A stretch of 22,352 nt of DNA, from the NCBI GenBank assembly GCA_013365325.1, contig JABVXV010000600.1, forward strand, positions 1 through 22,352, read 5' to 3'. Below, piece by piece: positions 10,403 through 22,191 of the stretch. Each line of letters opens with the position of its first letter. Within the stretch, counting starts at the first letter, position 1. Below the pieces are notes generated by a model that saw only the letters and a program-made list of their open reading frames with translations, made no database searches and had not been told where the DNA came from. The position numbers and the translations under genes were made by a program. This DNA comes from Dipetalonema caudispina (taxonomy: Eukaryota > Nematoda > Chromadorea > Rhabditida > Onchocercidae).

Positions 10403-11601
10403 ATGTATAATTGCGATAATTATGATAAGATGAAAAATTGAAAGTAAAAAATTCTATTTAATAAAATGCAAAAATTTTCATCAGTTAATGCATTAAACAT
10501 TGGGAAATTTTGTTGGTAACATAAATTTTGTTGGCCAAAAAAGGGAAAAAAAGAAGAAAGAAGAAATGAGAGGAGAAAAATTTGATATTACACAAATTTT
10601 AATTAGGTATCATTTCAAATGATTAAACAAATTTTTTGAAATTATCTACTTATGATACATTCATTAGATTACTTTCAGCTTGTTAAGTAGCGAAAAAGTT
10701 TCTTACCTATTTTTCATACGAGGATATGTAAAATTTTAGAAGCTAATAATATTTAACTAATCGGATAACTTATCAGTAAAATTATCACACATTTATCGTC
10801 TTCTCATGGAACAGCTAATTAAACAAATAAACATGAAACTGTTACAATTACGACAATGTAAAATTGTTCTTTTCAGTTCAAATTACATTGATGAGGTACG
10901 GATATCAGAAAATTATCAATTTTTACTTAATTATTTAATTAACATATGACATGAGATTTAATTGTTAAATTAATGAACAATTAGGACTGTCATAAATGCA
11001 TCACTTTTGCTTGTTTTATTTGTATCATATCAGAACAACGGGTAAAAATTTCATTAAAATTTAAATTTCATTTTTTTTTTCAAGTATGCATGTCAATCAA
11101 CTACGCATAAATTTACATTTACGAAACATCACGTAATTCTTAATCATTATGTTAAATTAGAAAAAAAATTATTTAACCAAAATAGAGCTTTTTTTTTCTA
11201 GCGAATAAAATTAGAAATTGTAATGATGACATTTTTTTTTTTTTTTTTGTGCAAGAAATTCATATCAATTTTTTCACCAAAGAAAAAAAAGAATTTTTTT
11301 ATTATTAGCTGAAATTTTTTCAGAAAAAAAGTTACTAATTTAAGTAATAAAGTAAATTAGAAATAATAATTTTACAATTTCTATAAAAAAAAAGAAAAAT
11401 AATCGCAAATAAAATGGAATACGTAAAGCAAAAAGCAAAATTCTCATAGTATTTTGTAAAATTGTTTTTTCTTAAAAACTAAAATTATGACAAAAACAAT
11501 TTGAAGGAAATGCTGAAAAATTATACTAAAAGTAATCATTTATAAAATTAAATGAAAATTTCACTGTAACATTTCTTTGCTGTTATATTTACACTTTCAT
11601 T

Positions 11602-11635
<34 letters not shown>

Positions 11636-12573
11636 GAACATACATAGAAGATGTTTTCTGCTAGAAATTTTAAAAATAAAAGAAATGAGCTTTTTTGCTT
11701 TTTAAATTTTTATCAGTTTCATCTTATGTTTGATTAGGAGTTGATAATTTGATGAAAAATTTTCATACAAGGATAAAGTAAGAGATTACGTTGAATGAAA
11801 AAATTATATATCATCTGTTTATTTAGGAATATATTTTTGCTAACACATAAATAGTTTCTTTGCTAATCCAATACTGATGTAATTACTAAAAAAAATTGTA
11901 TAATGATTAAAAATGCATTATTTGATTTGATTTCTTAAATTTATTTCAAATATTTTGTTCCATGAAGTATTGCTAGAGAAAAAAAATTCCATTGAACTAC
12001 TCATTTTCGATGATAACACTTTCAGAAGATGAAATGTGAATATTTGTAAGTAATTAAAGAACTGAAATATTTCTAACTTTTTTTCAATTTAAATTTTACT
12101 ATTAATTATTTGCTAAGTTTATATCCATAAGTGAAATCATCTTCTCTCTTTTCGATATCATTTTACTCATTATGCTTGGGAATACGATATTTTCACTGGT
12201 TGTTATTTAATCATATGACGAAAAAAAATTAACCATTTTTAATTATAACTGAAAGATACTATATTGATTATCACATGCGTAACAATCGAGTGAGTTTGGA
12301 AGAATTTATTTTTAAATAGGTAAACTATCGTGCTTAGTTAAATTATAATAAAAAAGAGAAGAATGAGAAAAGTACAAACATGTGCATTTTAATTACAATT
12401 TACACAAGGAAAGAATATAGGACAAGGCCTAAAATATTACTTACGTAAGAAGTAATATGGCAAGGTAAATAATCAAAAACAAAAAAAAAAAAAAAGGAAA
12501 GAATTATCTTCTCCATCTGTAGCTATAAAATTAGATTTAGCTTCAAAATACGTATTTGGAATGATACAATTGT
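10403..12573. other. AT-rich intergenic stretch, no defensible gene
   Basis: About 2.2 kb with many homopolymers, including about 29 T at 11604-11632. A plus-strand pair of segments (10154-10239 and 10877-10949) can be spliced in phase to a 52-codon product, but both pieces are short and compositionally ordinary. Opposed open frames of about 34 codons on both strands near 12100-12220 illustrate the chance background. I annotate no gene here. Confidence 0.5.
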
Positions 12574-13155
12574 TATGAAATATCTATTTAACTATCAAGT
12601 CAGCCTTTTACTGACTCATATTTTGGTATAACTTAGATTTCCATAATTTAAAATCTGTCGAAAACCCTTCGAAATTTTCAAAGAACTTCATTTGCGACAA
12701 GAATAACAATAATAATAATAATAATGATAATAGCAATAATAATAATAATGGTGATAACAGTAATATTAACAATAACAAGCATAAAGACTAAATAAAGAAT
12801 TGAAAATTAACAATTGGATGGATTTTATTCTTTCAGCTAAATTTACTTTGCAAATTAATTCATTAATATTATCACTCAATTATTTAAGTTGTAATCTTTA
12901 CTGATTGCAATATGAAGTGTAGAATAATTAATTAATTCTAACAATTTCCTTGAAATCTTGATGCAAAAGAAGCGAAACAAATAATTGGTAAAATTCTCGA
13001 AATTTTTTTTTTTTTTTTTTTTTGAGACTTTAAATCTGATAAATGATAAAGCTACAGAAATGCAACAAATAATAGATGCTATAATGTGCTAAGTTAAAAT
13101 TATGACCAACGATAACTATGAATACTTTCTGCAAAGAATATAAGTTATTCACATT
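12574..13155 (+). repeat. Left arm of a long inverted duplication
   Basis: This segment is reproduced as its reverse complement at about 21657-22352. Matching landmarks in order are the end at gtcagcctttta, the AAT microsatellite, gcataaagactaaataaag, the attgcaatatgaagtg region, the long T tract and gaccaacgataactatgaat. Outside the microsatellite and T tract I see only a few single-base differences. Similarity stops at about 13155. The left limit is not defined, because its partner position is the end of the window. Confidence 0.93.
12701..12777. repeat. Short AAT microsatellite inside the left arm
   Basis: About 77 bases of AAT units with gat, agc, ggt and aac interruptions. The equivalent site in the right arm (22038-22229) has the same interrupted edges but a much longer pure core. 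Confidence 0.93.
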
Positions 13156-13883
13156 TGTAAACAGGAAATATTAAACTGGTAAAATTGCAAAATTGAATGA
13201 ATAATTTGATAATATGATAAAGCCGATATAGTATGATCAAAAATTTTGATAATTTGACAGATTTATGTCAATCTTTTTTAAATGAAATCAGATGAGTTTT
13301 ATCGAAATTGTAGTTTATTGCTAGTAAAAAGAATATGGTCAATTGTTCCACATAGTTTATGTTTGATCAATAGGATTAGATCAATCCTTTCTAATTTTCA
13401 TTCCGATAGAATGAAAACAGTTTTCCTTCTTGCTTGATGATTAATAAATGGAATGAGATCGATCTTTTCTTGATGAAATTGAGATCAACATTTACCAAAC
13501 AATTCATTTCTACGAGTTAATATAGAATGAATTTTTATTGATATTTTTGCATTCTATTATTTATATTGATAAAATTAAAACCATTAATACATTTCATATC
13601 ATTGCCTTTCAAGTCGATCAGTTAAGAAGGTTGGTTTTTAATAATTTCTCAAGTTTGAAACTATGATTGGCTTTTTTCCAGCTTGATATAATGAAATTTA
13701 TGTATGCATATGCGAAGGAAGTAAAGATTGTGAAATAAATGATAAGATGAGAAAAGCTTGTTACTTTTGGCAAGATATGACACGAAAATATTTTAAAAAC
13801 TAAACGAAATTTTAATTTTAAAATGTTTCGGATGCATATTTATATCTAGTTTAACATAAAATTTTTAAAATTATTGCAATTTA
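13156..13883. other. AT-rich spacer, no gene seen
   Basis: This stretch lies between the end of the left inverted arm and the microsatellite at 13884. It contains several gatca-type words near 13366-13490 but no clear periodic repeat. A minus-strand open frame of about 42 codons at 13395-13520 lacks splice signals and is within chance expectation. Confidence 0.5.
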
Positions 13884-13952
13884 GCAACAGCAGTAGTAGT
13901 AACGACAGTAATAGTAATAATAATAGTAATAATAATGATACTAATAATAACA

Positions 13953-13997
<45 letters not shown>

Positions 13998-14045
13998 TTA
14001 ATATTAATAATAATAATAATAATAATAATAGTAATAGTAATAGTG
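13884..14045. repeat. AAT microsatellite upstream of the coiled-coil gene
   Basis: About 160 bases grade from cag, agt and aac units at the left into pure AAT, with an att-containing interruption near 13997-14008 and agt units at the right edge. It ends about 155 bases before the first exon of the plus-strand gene, so it lies in the presumed promoter. The plus-strand frame through it reads as poly-Asn/Ser and is a shadow. Confidence 0.95.
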
Positions 14046-14187
14046 GTGTATGTAGCTTAAATATAGTCTGTTAATGCTAAATTGATCAAATAATTAAATT
14101 GAGCTAAAATAATTGAAAATTTTGAAATTTGATGAAAAATTTTTAGCCGCAAATACCGTAATATATCATAGTAATTGTGATAAATTT

Positions 14188-14199
14188 CATCATTTTCAG
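14188..14199 (+). promoter_or_regulatory. Putative spliced-leader acceptor of the coiled-coil gene
   Basis: tcatcattttcag ends at 14199, 53 bases upstream of the chosen ATG at 14253. The leader between them happens to be open in frame but reads as an AT-driven string without an ATG, so I treat it as 5' UTR. A cis-spliced upstream exon cannot be excluded. Confidence 0.55.
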
Positions 14200-17100
14200 C
14201 CTTGTTAACACTTTATCTACAAAATAATTGGTTTATTTTTGAAATTGAGAAAATGCCGGATGATGAATATCGAACAACATATTCTGCAGCACAGAAGATG
14301 CAATTATTAAAATCACAACAAGCAAAATTGGAAATTCGAGCAATGCCTGCACATTCACAATTAAAACTTAAAGTAATTATGTATAATTTTTATTTCTATA
14401 GAAATTTGATTACTAAATTCCATTTCCAATTTTTGCATTATTGAAATATTTCTACTTGAAGGCATATGATAAGAAAACGAAAAAGAAACGAAAGAAGAAA
14501 ATAACGAAGAGTATGTACGAAAATATTTGTTATATTCAAAAAAATTTGATCACTGAAATTTTCATATTTGAATTTTATTTAATCCCCACTTAGTCATTCA
14601 ATTTATTTTTTCCTTCTTCCTTTCTTTCCTTTCGTCCTTTTCTCGTAAATCTTTTCTACTGAGCTTATTTGAATTGAATTTCATTTTTATTATATGAAAT
14701 GAAAATTTCTATTTACATATAAAGAGGGAGTGAGAGACTAAAAGCATTAAAGGTCAAGTTCCGACATATTAAATTATCATTTTTCAATTAATTATCATTT
14801 TTCACTTCATTTTTTTGCAGAAAAATCTCGGAAAGTAAAATTGTCTTTGGATGCCGCTGATTGTAATCATTTCATTCAAATATTTTTGTTAAAAAATCAT
14901 CCTAGTGTTATTCGAATTTCTTATCATTTATCGATCCTGAAGTTATCTAATTTTAATAAGTTCCCTTTCTTTTTGATGATTAAATCAAGCGAAAATTACA
15001 CTGCTCAAATAAATTTCAATTAAACACAAATATTATTTTGGGACTAATTTATATCAAACATGAAAAATTATGATTGAAAATTAATTTTTAATCTAATATG
15101 GCTACTAGTTTGTTATTAATATAAGTATATACAAATGACGGTTTAAAATTAATTTAAATTGAAGAAAAGAAAAAAAAAACCAAATTTTGGAGTAAAAAAA
15201 AAAAAACCAAAATGAAATTTATAGCAAGCAGTTCGTCGAAATCAAAAATATCATTAGCATCAACTGGTAGCAGTGCCGCTGTACCACGATCCCCTTCACA
15301 TAAAAGTGATGTGCAGGTGATAAAGTTTATTTGTGATTTTTACATTTCCCTATAAAACAGCTGTTTTTTTTTTTTTAAAAAAATTTACCTGCATTGAATA
15401 TTTTATGAGGCATAACGTATATTTTCAGGTATTGCTAATCTAAATGAAAATATTAACAATATTATAGTATTTAAAATGTAAAAGTACACTTATAAAATGT
15501 CAAAAGAAATTATTCATTAAAAGTTTAATTATGTATAAATTTATGCAAATATATAAGTAATGCTTGATAGTTGGTCAAGAATCATTGCTAATCTTCAAAT
15601 ACATCTATAAATATATTTCAAATTTTCAAAAATTAATTTAATTCAATGAATAACAATGATAAATTTAAAAGTAAAATATAATTCCAAAACTAAAATTCCA
15701 ATATCTAATAGCAAATATGAATAATATTTTTATTGGACTGAAAGTAACTTGAGAGCATTCGTCAAATTTTCAACAATCTTTTTAGCTTCAGACATCAAAA
15801 GATGAGGAAGAAAATGCTTTGAAATGGAAGCATCGAACAAAATACATTTATGAAGCTGAACGCATTTCTATGTAAATTTAAAAAATTTGTGCAATTTCTT
15901 CCCTTTTCTAATTTTGTGACTCTCAGTTTTTTTTTTTTCTTTTTTTTTTGGTTTTCAATTCAAATCATGAAATTTTGGTATTTTTAATTTCCTGATTGAG
16001 ATTATTGTCCGATCCCTTTTATTAGATAAAAAAAATTGACTTTCATCTTGAAAAAAAAAAAAGAACTAATTTTTGGTTTCTAGTTAAAAAAAGAATTAGA
16101 CACATAAACGATTGTAAATATATTTTTTACAATTAAAATTATTTTCTCACTGTTTAGTTTCTTTTTCAAAAAAAGAAAAAAGAATTTTTATTGCTTATTT
16201 TAAATTTTGTCAACTTTGATTATAAAAATGAATTATTTAGATGCATAATTATTAACTCTTTTCAAGTAATTCAGATACATTGTAATTTTAGATATCAATT
16301 TTATGGTCCATAAATTGTGCAACAAAAAAAAAAAAAAAAGAAACAGAAAATGAATTAATAAACATTTCTAATTATTAGTTTTATGTTATTTTAATAATTT
16401 TAGTAAACTTAAAGAAATAGCTGCAGAATGCGAGAAAGATATTGAACTGCGTGCAACGATGGATGATATTGTTGCAAGGATAGATGTAAGAAATGCAAAA
16501 TTTTTTTTTGAACCAAATATTTATAACTATGATGTGGAAAAAACTGATAGCAATATCGATTGATTGATATATTTTACTTGATCTAATATTACATTTCTTT
16601 AATTAACAACATAACTTTAATATATATTTTTTAATATAATTCTAAAAATATTTTAATATAATTAATTTATTAAATTAATTATTTTTTCTTTTTTTTTTTT
16701 GTTCTTTTGAAAATTAATGAAATTTTTTTTCTTTGGAGACATTAAAAAAAGCTCGTGATGAATATTATCAGTATGTACAAGCACAAAATGATATATTTGA
16801 TAAGCAAATTAAATTGCTAGATGAATTACAAACAATGGTTTGTTTACCTCTATCAATATATATCATCTACCTATCAAAAATTTCATATCATATTTAACTA
16901 TTAAAATTAATTAAAAACTAAATGCAAAAATAGACTTCACAAAATTTTTGTCTCTCATATTCCTTGTCTACATCTTTCTTTTCTTTTTTTTTTCTTTTTT
17001 TTCTCCCAAATTTATTGAAGAGAAAAAAATGAATGAAAATTGTTGAGGTATTATTAACAGAAATTGTTTGAAAAAAAAAAATTTGATTTTAAGGAGTTTT

Positions 17101-18074
17101 TTAAATTTTTGTTTTTTTTTTTTTTTTTATGATAATTTCATTCCTTTAACATTTTTGTGAGGAAATATGTTTACAGAAGGAACAATGGGAAAAATGTTAA
17201 AATGGGTTTTTTTTTTTTTTATGATTACATTTTGTAATTTAGAAAGTGTAAAATATTTTCCCTCCATAATTTGACCAAAAAAAACTTTAATGAAAGAAAG
17301 AGAAAAGAAAACACAAAACTTACTTTAAATTTAATTTCAAATTCTCGTTCCAGTCTTTTTAAATCATTTTTTTTTTTATTGCAAAATTTTATGGATCTCC
17401 ATTTGTCCTCTTTTTTTTTTCACTTTCCAAATTTTTTTCTTTGCTTCTTTTGTTTTTTTTTTTTTCAACGAATTTTTTGGAATTGCTTAACCAATAAATT
17501 GTAAATTGTTTTCATTTTTTTTTTTAGCTTTTCCGATTTTTTTTTCTTTTGCATTTTTAATCGTACTTTAAATTAACCTTTCATAATTTTCCGCTTAATG
17601 GATCAATTTTTGATCACATTTCCTTTCTCAATAAAACTACAATCAAAACTTCAATAAAGAAAGACAATAAAAAACGAAAAAAATTATTGGACTTTTTGAA
17701 GAATTTCTTTTTTACTCATATATTGGCCTTCAATTTGTGGCCAAATGATAAATGTAGCTTAAATAGAGCCTTTTCGTTTTTTTTTTCTTTCTTTTTCTGT
17801 CTCTTTTCTAAAGCTTTTTATAATATATCCATTTAATCATTTTTCAAATTTTGAGCTATTTTTCGCTTTTGCAGCAAATAACAGAGCTGAACAATAAAGT
17901 ACGCCGATTAAGTGATACATTCAAAAATATTGATGGTAAACTATCTATTATTAAAGGAAAATTACAAAATATTACAAATCATCAAGCGCAAAAAACATTA
18001 GTACAAAATTTTATTGAAGCAATTAGTGCAATTTTTTAATCTGAAATAATAGCATTTGCATTTGAAAAAATAAA
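14200..18074 (+). CDS. Coiled-coil protein, BLOC-1 subunit 4 (cappuccino)-like, eight exons (244 aa)
   Basis: Coding exons are 14253-14372, 14462-14510, 14821-14862, 15225-15316, 15786-15871, 16404-16485, 16739-16837 and 17875-18039, all with GT-AG borders and matching phases, giving 244 residues with stop TAA at 18037. Residues 41-64 are strongly basic (KKTKKKRKKK), 70-94 form a Ser-rich linker, and about 115-223 are charged helix suited to a coiled coil. Comparing from memory, residues 147-157 (ATMDDIVARID) and 201-220 (RL, then K-x-I-x-G-K-L-S-x-I) match the spacing and character of the BLOC1S4 family. That would place it in the BLOC-1 complex for lysosome-related organelle biogenesis. KxDL/BORC-type subunits or an unrelated coiled coil are alternatives. 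The exon structure is solid; the family name is tentative. AATAAA follows at 18069. Confidence 0.8.
18069..18074 (+). terminator. AATAAA polyadenylation signal of the coiled-coil gene
   Basis: aataaa begins 30 bases after the stop codon and leads into an A-rich tract. The position is suitable for a short 3' UTR, although such hexamers are common in AT-rich DNA. Confidence 0.5.
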
Positions 18075-19572
18075 AAAAAAAAAAAAACATTTTAAAAAAT
18101 AATTTTCCATATATTATCTACTAAAGCTATTTGCAATCAAATGTATCAGTTTATTGAAATAATTTATCATTTTAGAAATGGATATGTAAAAATATTTCCA
18201 TTAAATGATAGTTATTTTCGTCGTTTTATCAGATTATTTATTAATCTTGCAATGAAAATAAAGAGATTGTTCTTTTTTTTTATAGATATATATACAAAAA
18301 TACTTTGATTCTTTTATTTTTCATCTTTTAAAATCTTTTTTTATTAACACGAAACGTATTATCTGCAATTTTAAATAAAAATTTAAGAATTTTGTTAAAT
18401 AAAAATTCAAATTCGAATGTTTCTTTTTGACGTTTCCTTTGGGTAAAATTAATTACTAATTTAATGAAAGAGGAATTTGCAAACAATATCAACTTAACTA
18501 AACTATTATATGTTACTTGTAATGGAAATGTGGATTAACGTTCAGGAAATTGATGAAATTCGAATTGTAACCAATTACTTTCTCATATACAAATATAAAT
18601 ATATAAAACCGATTAATTGTTCATAAAATTGCAGCAAAACACTAAATGTCAATAACAATTCGATGAAATTAATCAAATTAATTTAAATATATCAATTAAA
18701 TAAATTCAAATAAGTGATCAATTCTTCGATTTAGCGTATAATTCAACAGTTCATCGAAAAGTTATTTATTTCGTTTTTGTGTTTGTGTCTTACTGACGCA
18801 AACGCAAAAAAAAAGAAACGAATTCATTCGTTTTCTTTTTTTTTATTTTTCAAAAAAATTTCAAATTTTATTCCATTTGTTTCGTTTTATTTTTTTTTTA
18901 TTTTTTTTCCCCCACATAAATAACATTTTTTGTTCGTTTTCTTCCTGTTTTTTTTTTTTGCAATTTAAGTCTTTTTTTTTTTTTTTTTTTTTTTTGGGAA
19001 AAATTATAAAAATTTTCCGCTTTTTTCGAGCAGAAAATTTTTATATTTTGTAGCTTTTATATTTATTGCTCGAAATGGAAAATTGTTTCCGCATATAATA
19101 AGCTAAATTTTCGAAATTTTCACTAAATCGTAGCAAAGCATTGCATTAAATTAACATTACCATTGGCATAAATATCGCTGAAATGAATAACAAAAAAAAA
19201 AAAAATTAAATCTGATAGAAAAGAGTGAAAAAAAATGGAGAAGTAAAAAAGCAGTTGTAAGCACAATATCAGTTGAAAAAAAATATTCATCAATCATCAA
19301 CAAATAATCATTTTAAATTGAAGTTTTTTTTCAAATTTTTTCTTTTTTTTTTTCTTTTCTAGTTTATATTTTTTATTTTTTTCTTTTATATTTTTTGAAA
19401 AAAAGAGGTAAAAAGAATATAACAACAAGTTTGTAAATCATTTTTAATATATTATTTTACAGCTAACAGCTGAAATATTCAATTTTTTGATGGATATTAA
19501 TTAAGCTTTTGGTATATCTTTTATGAATTATTTCAAAAATTTTCAAATATCTTCATGTTACTATGTCTATGT
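18075..19572. other. AT-rich 3' flank and intergenic stretch
   Basis: No gene is supported. The region from about 18780 to 19020 is dominated by T tracts of 8 to 28 bases. A small inverted repeat lies at 19005-19045: 13-bp arms of tataaaaattttc and its complement with a 15-base loop. Short minus-strand frames occur but lack coherent splicing. Confidence 0.55.
19005..19045. repeat. Small inverted repeat, 13-bp stem
   Basis: The left arm tataaaaattttc at 19005-19017 pairs perfectly with 19033-19045 across a 15-base loop. The stem is very AT-rich, so it may be chance. The surrounding T tracts do not look like a defined transcript end. Confidence 0.6.
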
Positions 19573-19636
19573 ATGTACATATATATATATGTGTGTGTGT
19601 GTGTGTGTCTGTGTGTGTGTGTATGTGTGTTTGTGT
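19573..19636. repeat. AT then GT dinucleotide microsatellite
   Basis: A short run of at units (about 19580-19590) passes into gt/tg units to 19636 with ct, at and tt interruptions. It is the only GT-type microsatellite in the window; all the others are AAT/ATT. Confidence 0.95.
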
Positions 19637-21544
19637 CCTTATTTACTTTCATTTTAAGTCTTTTAATCCAAGACCTTTATTTGGTCCTAAGGATTGTAAT
19701 ATGAAGTGGATTCTAATTTATTATGGCTAAAATTTGACATTATAGCTATATTGGCATTGGAAATGATTTAATAGGAATTATATATTTCTAGTCATTTAAT
19801 AATGATTAGATAATCAGTAACAACTAGACGAATGTATAGTATTAAACAATCGAATAAATTGAATAAGTTCAATAGAATGCATTCGTATACATTATTCATG
19901 TATTTTTTTTTTTAAGATTACTTAATTATTCTTCTAAGATTTTTTTTTTCTAAATATTTAATTTTAATTTCTACAAGTAATTTTAATCAACAATTGAATT
20001 AATATTGCTTTAAAGGCATAGCTTTTTTGCTTTGATCATTTATTAACATTTATTATTTTAATTATCAATTTGGATTTCTTCGAAGAAAAATTTCTTTTTT
20101 AATTTTCATTTTTTTTTTTTCTTATTTCACTCATTTTATATGCAGAAACTAAACGAGGAAATTTTTCAGCATTCATTTAGCACTTGTAATTTTCCCTGTT
20201 TTCACATGACTTCTTGACAATTATTATCATAACTGCTTGGAATTTGATAAAAAATATATCATTTCAGATTTTTTTAATCATGACCTTGTGGATATTAAAG
20301 ATAGCAGTAAATATCCTTGACCTGAATTAATCTTAAAGGTATCAAATACTTTTGAATTTGAGGTTACTGAAAATGGTACTAAATACTTTTATAGCAATGA
20401 TCATTCATATTTTTAACTTTAATTGCTATTAATTTTCATTGCACTATTAAAAAAATTACTCAAAATAATCATAAATATGCCAATAGAAAATTTGATGAAA
20501 ATTATTTCTAAACTTTTTTTGTCTTCCTATTTCTTTTTCAAATGAGGGAACATTTTACTAATTAATTGCAATAAGCTATACTATATTTGCTGTATTTTTT
20601 GCCTTGTTGTAAATGTAAATGTTAGCAAAATTCAGTACAAAATAATTGACGAGCATAGAAATTACAAAATTTGAAAAGTTTAATTGAATTAAAGAAAAAG
20701 TATGATAGGTTTTGATGGCGGAAAAGGGATAGCAATTCGTCCAAGTTACTTTCAACATTGTTTCTTTATTTAATTTTTTGTTCAAATTGATTCATTTTGC
20801 TCCATTTTGCAATCGTTAATATTCGTTGTTACTCCATTATTTACCTACGATTATAATAATAACAAATATGATAAGTTCATATACGTCAATAACGTGAGTG
20901 TACGTGAATGAATGCGATTGATTCAGTAATATAAAGATAAATATATGTGAATAATGTCAGTATCAGTAAATAAGTAATATAAATAAGATGAATATAAATG
21001 AATAACGTAAATATTAGCCATAATAAACACCAATAAATAGGTAATAAGAATAAAAATTAATAATATAAATATAAATGTATATTGATAAATGCTAATAAAT
21101 AAGTATCAAATTGAGATAAATATGAAAATATTTTTGACATTGTGATATGTAACTTACACCTTCTTAATAACACTATGACATTTGTAAATGATTTTATTAA
21201 CAAATTCTAATTAAAATTTGTGGAAAAAAAAATTGGACGTTCAGAAAGTATAAAATTAAAATTTGAAGCATATTTGTTTTGAAATTTTAGTTATACCATA
21301 AGATTTGATGACACTTTTCATTGCAGGCATTGTGCTAAGAAATGCATAACTATTAATTTAAACAATTTTTAGTACCGCTTTACTCGAATAATTTTTGATA
21401 ATAATTTGGTTAATTTGCTTGAACACAATTGTAAAAGAAAAATAAATAACTGAAAAAAAAAGGAAGAATTGTTATTAACTGAGAGGTTTAATTAATTTAG
21501 TACATGGGTGACCAATAAAATTTGTCCCCTTGAATTTTGAAAAT
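19637..21544. other. AT-rich intergenic stretch, one orphan exon candidate
   Basis: No complete gene is supported. At 20146-20217 on the plus strand, a tatatgcag acceptor is followed by 23 codons with two cysteines and a TGA. It could be a terminal exon, but I found no partner. A 69-codon minus-strand frame (20576-20785) has no splice or domain support. From about 20850 to 21110 the sequence is low-complexity, built from ataaat- and gaataa-like words. Confidence 0.5.
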
Positions 21545-21546
21545 TA

Positions 21547-21604
<58 letters not shown>
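21545..21604. repeat. ATT microsatellite beside the right inverted arm
   Basis: About 60 bases of ATT units, followed by degenerate tcattgattatc and taattatta words up to the boundary of the right inverted arm at about 21657. It has no counterpart next to the left arm. Confidence 0.95.
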
Positions 21605-21656
21605 CATTGATTATCATTATTATTAATTATTAATTATTAATTGTTAATTGTTTGCG

Positions 21657-22099
21657 AGTGTAAATAACTTATATTCTTTGCAGAAAGTATTCATAGTTAT
21701 TGTTGGTCATAATTTTAACTTAGCACATTATAGCATCTATTATTTGTTGCATTTCTGTAGCTTTATCATTTATCAGATTTAAAGTCTCAAAAAAAAAAAA
21801 AAAAAAAAAAAATTTCGAAAATTTTTCCAATTATTTGTTTCGCTTCTTTTGCATCAAGATTTCAAGGAAATTGTTAGAATTAATTAATTATTCTACACTT
21901 CATATTGCAATCAGTAAAGATTACAACTTAAATAATTGAGTGATAATATTAATAAATTATTTTGCAAAGTAAATTTAGCTGAAAGAATAAAATCCATCCA
22001 ATTGCTAATTTTCAATTCTTTATTTAGTCTTTATGCTTGTTATTGTTAATATTACTGTTATCACCATTATTATTATTGCTATTATTGTTGTTATTGTTA

Positions 22100-22191
<92 letters not shown>

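Noticed and set aside
13874..14074. Ser/Asn-rich 66-codon frame
   Set aside because: It lies on the microsatellite and has no ATG-initiated non-repeat part.
17271..17504. 77-codon plus-strand frame
   Set aside because: It lies inside the last intron of the coiled-coil gene and is mostly Phe from T tracts.
20576..20785. 69-codon frame on the minus strand
   Set aside because: A few frames of this length are expected by chance in 22 kb this AT-rich. There is no leader acceptor and no recognisable content.
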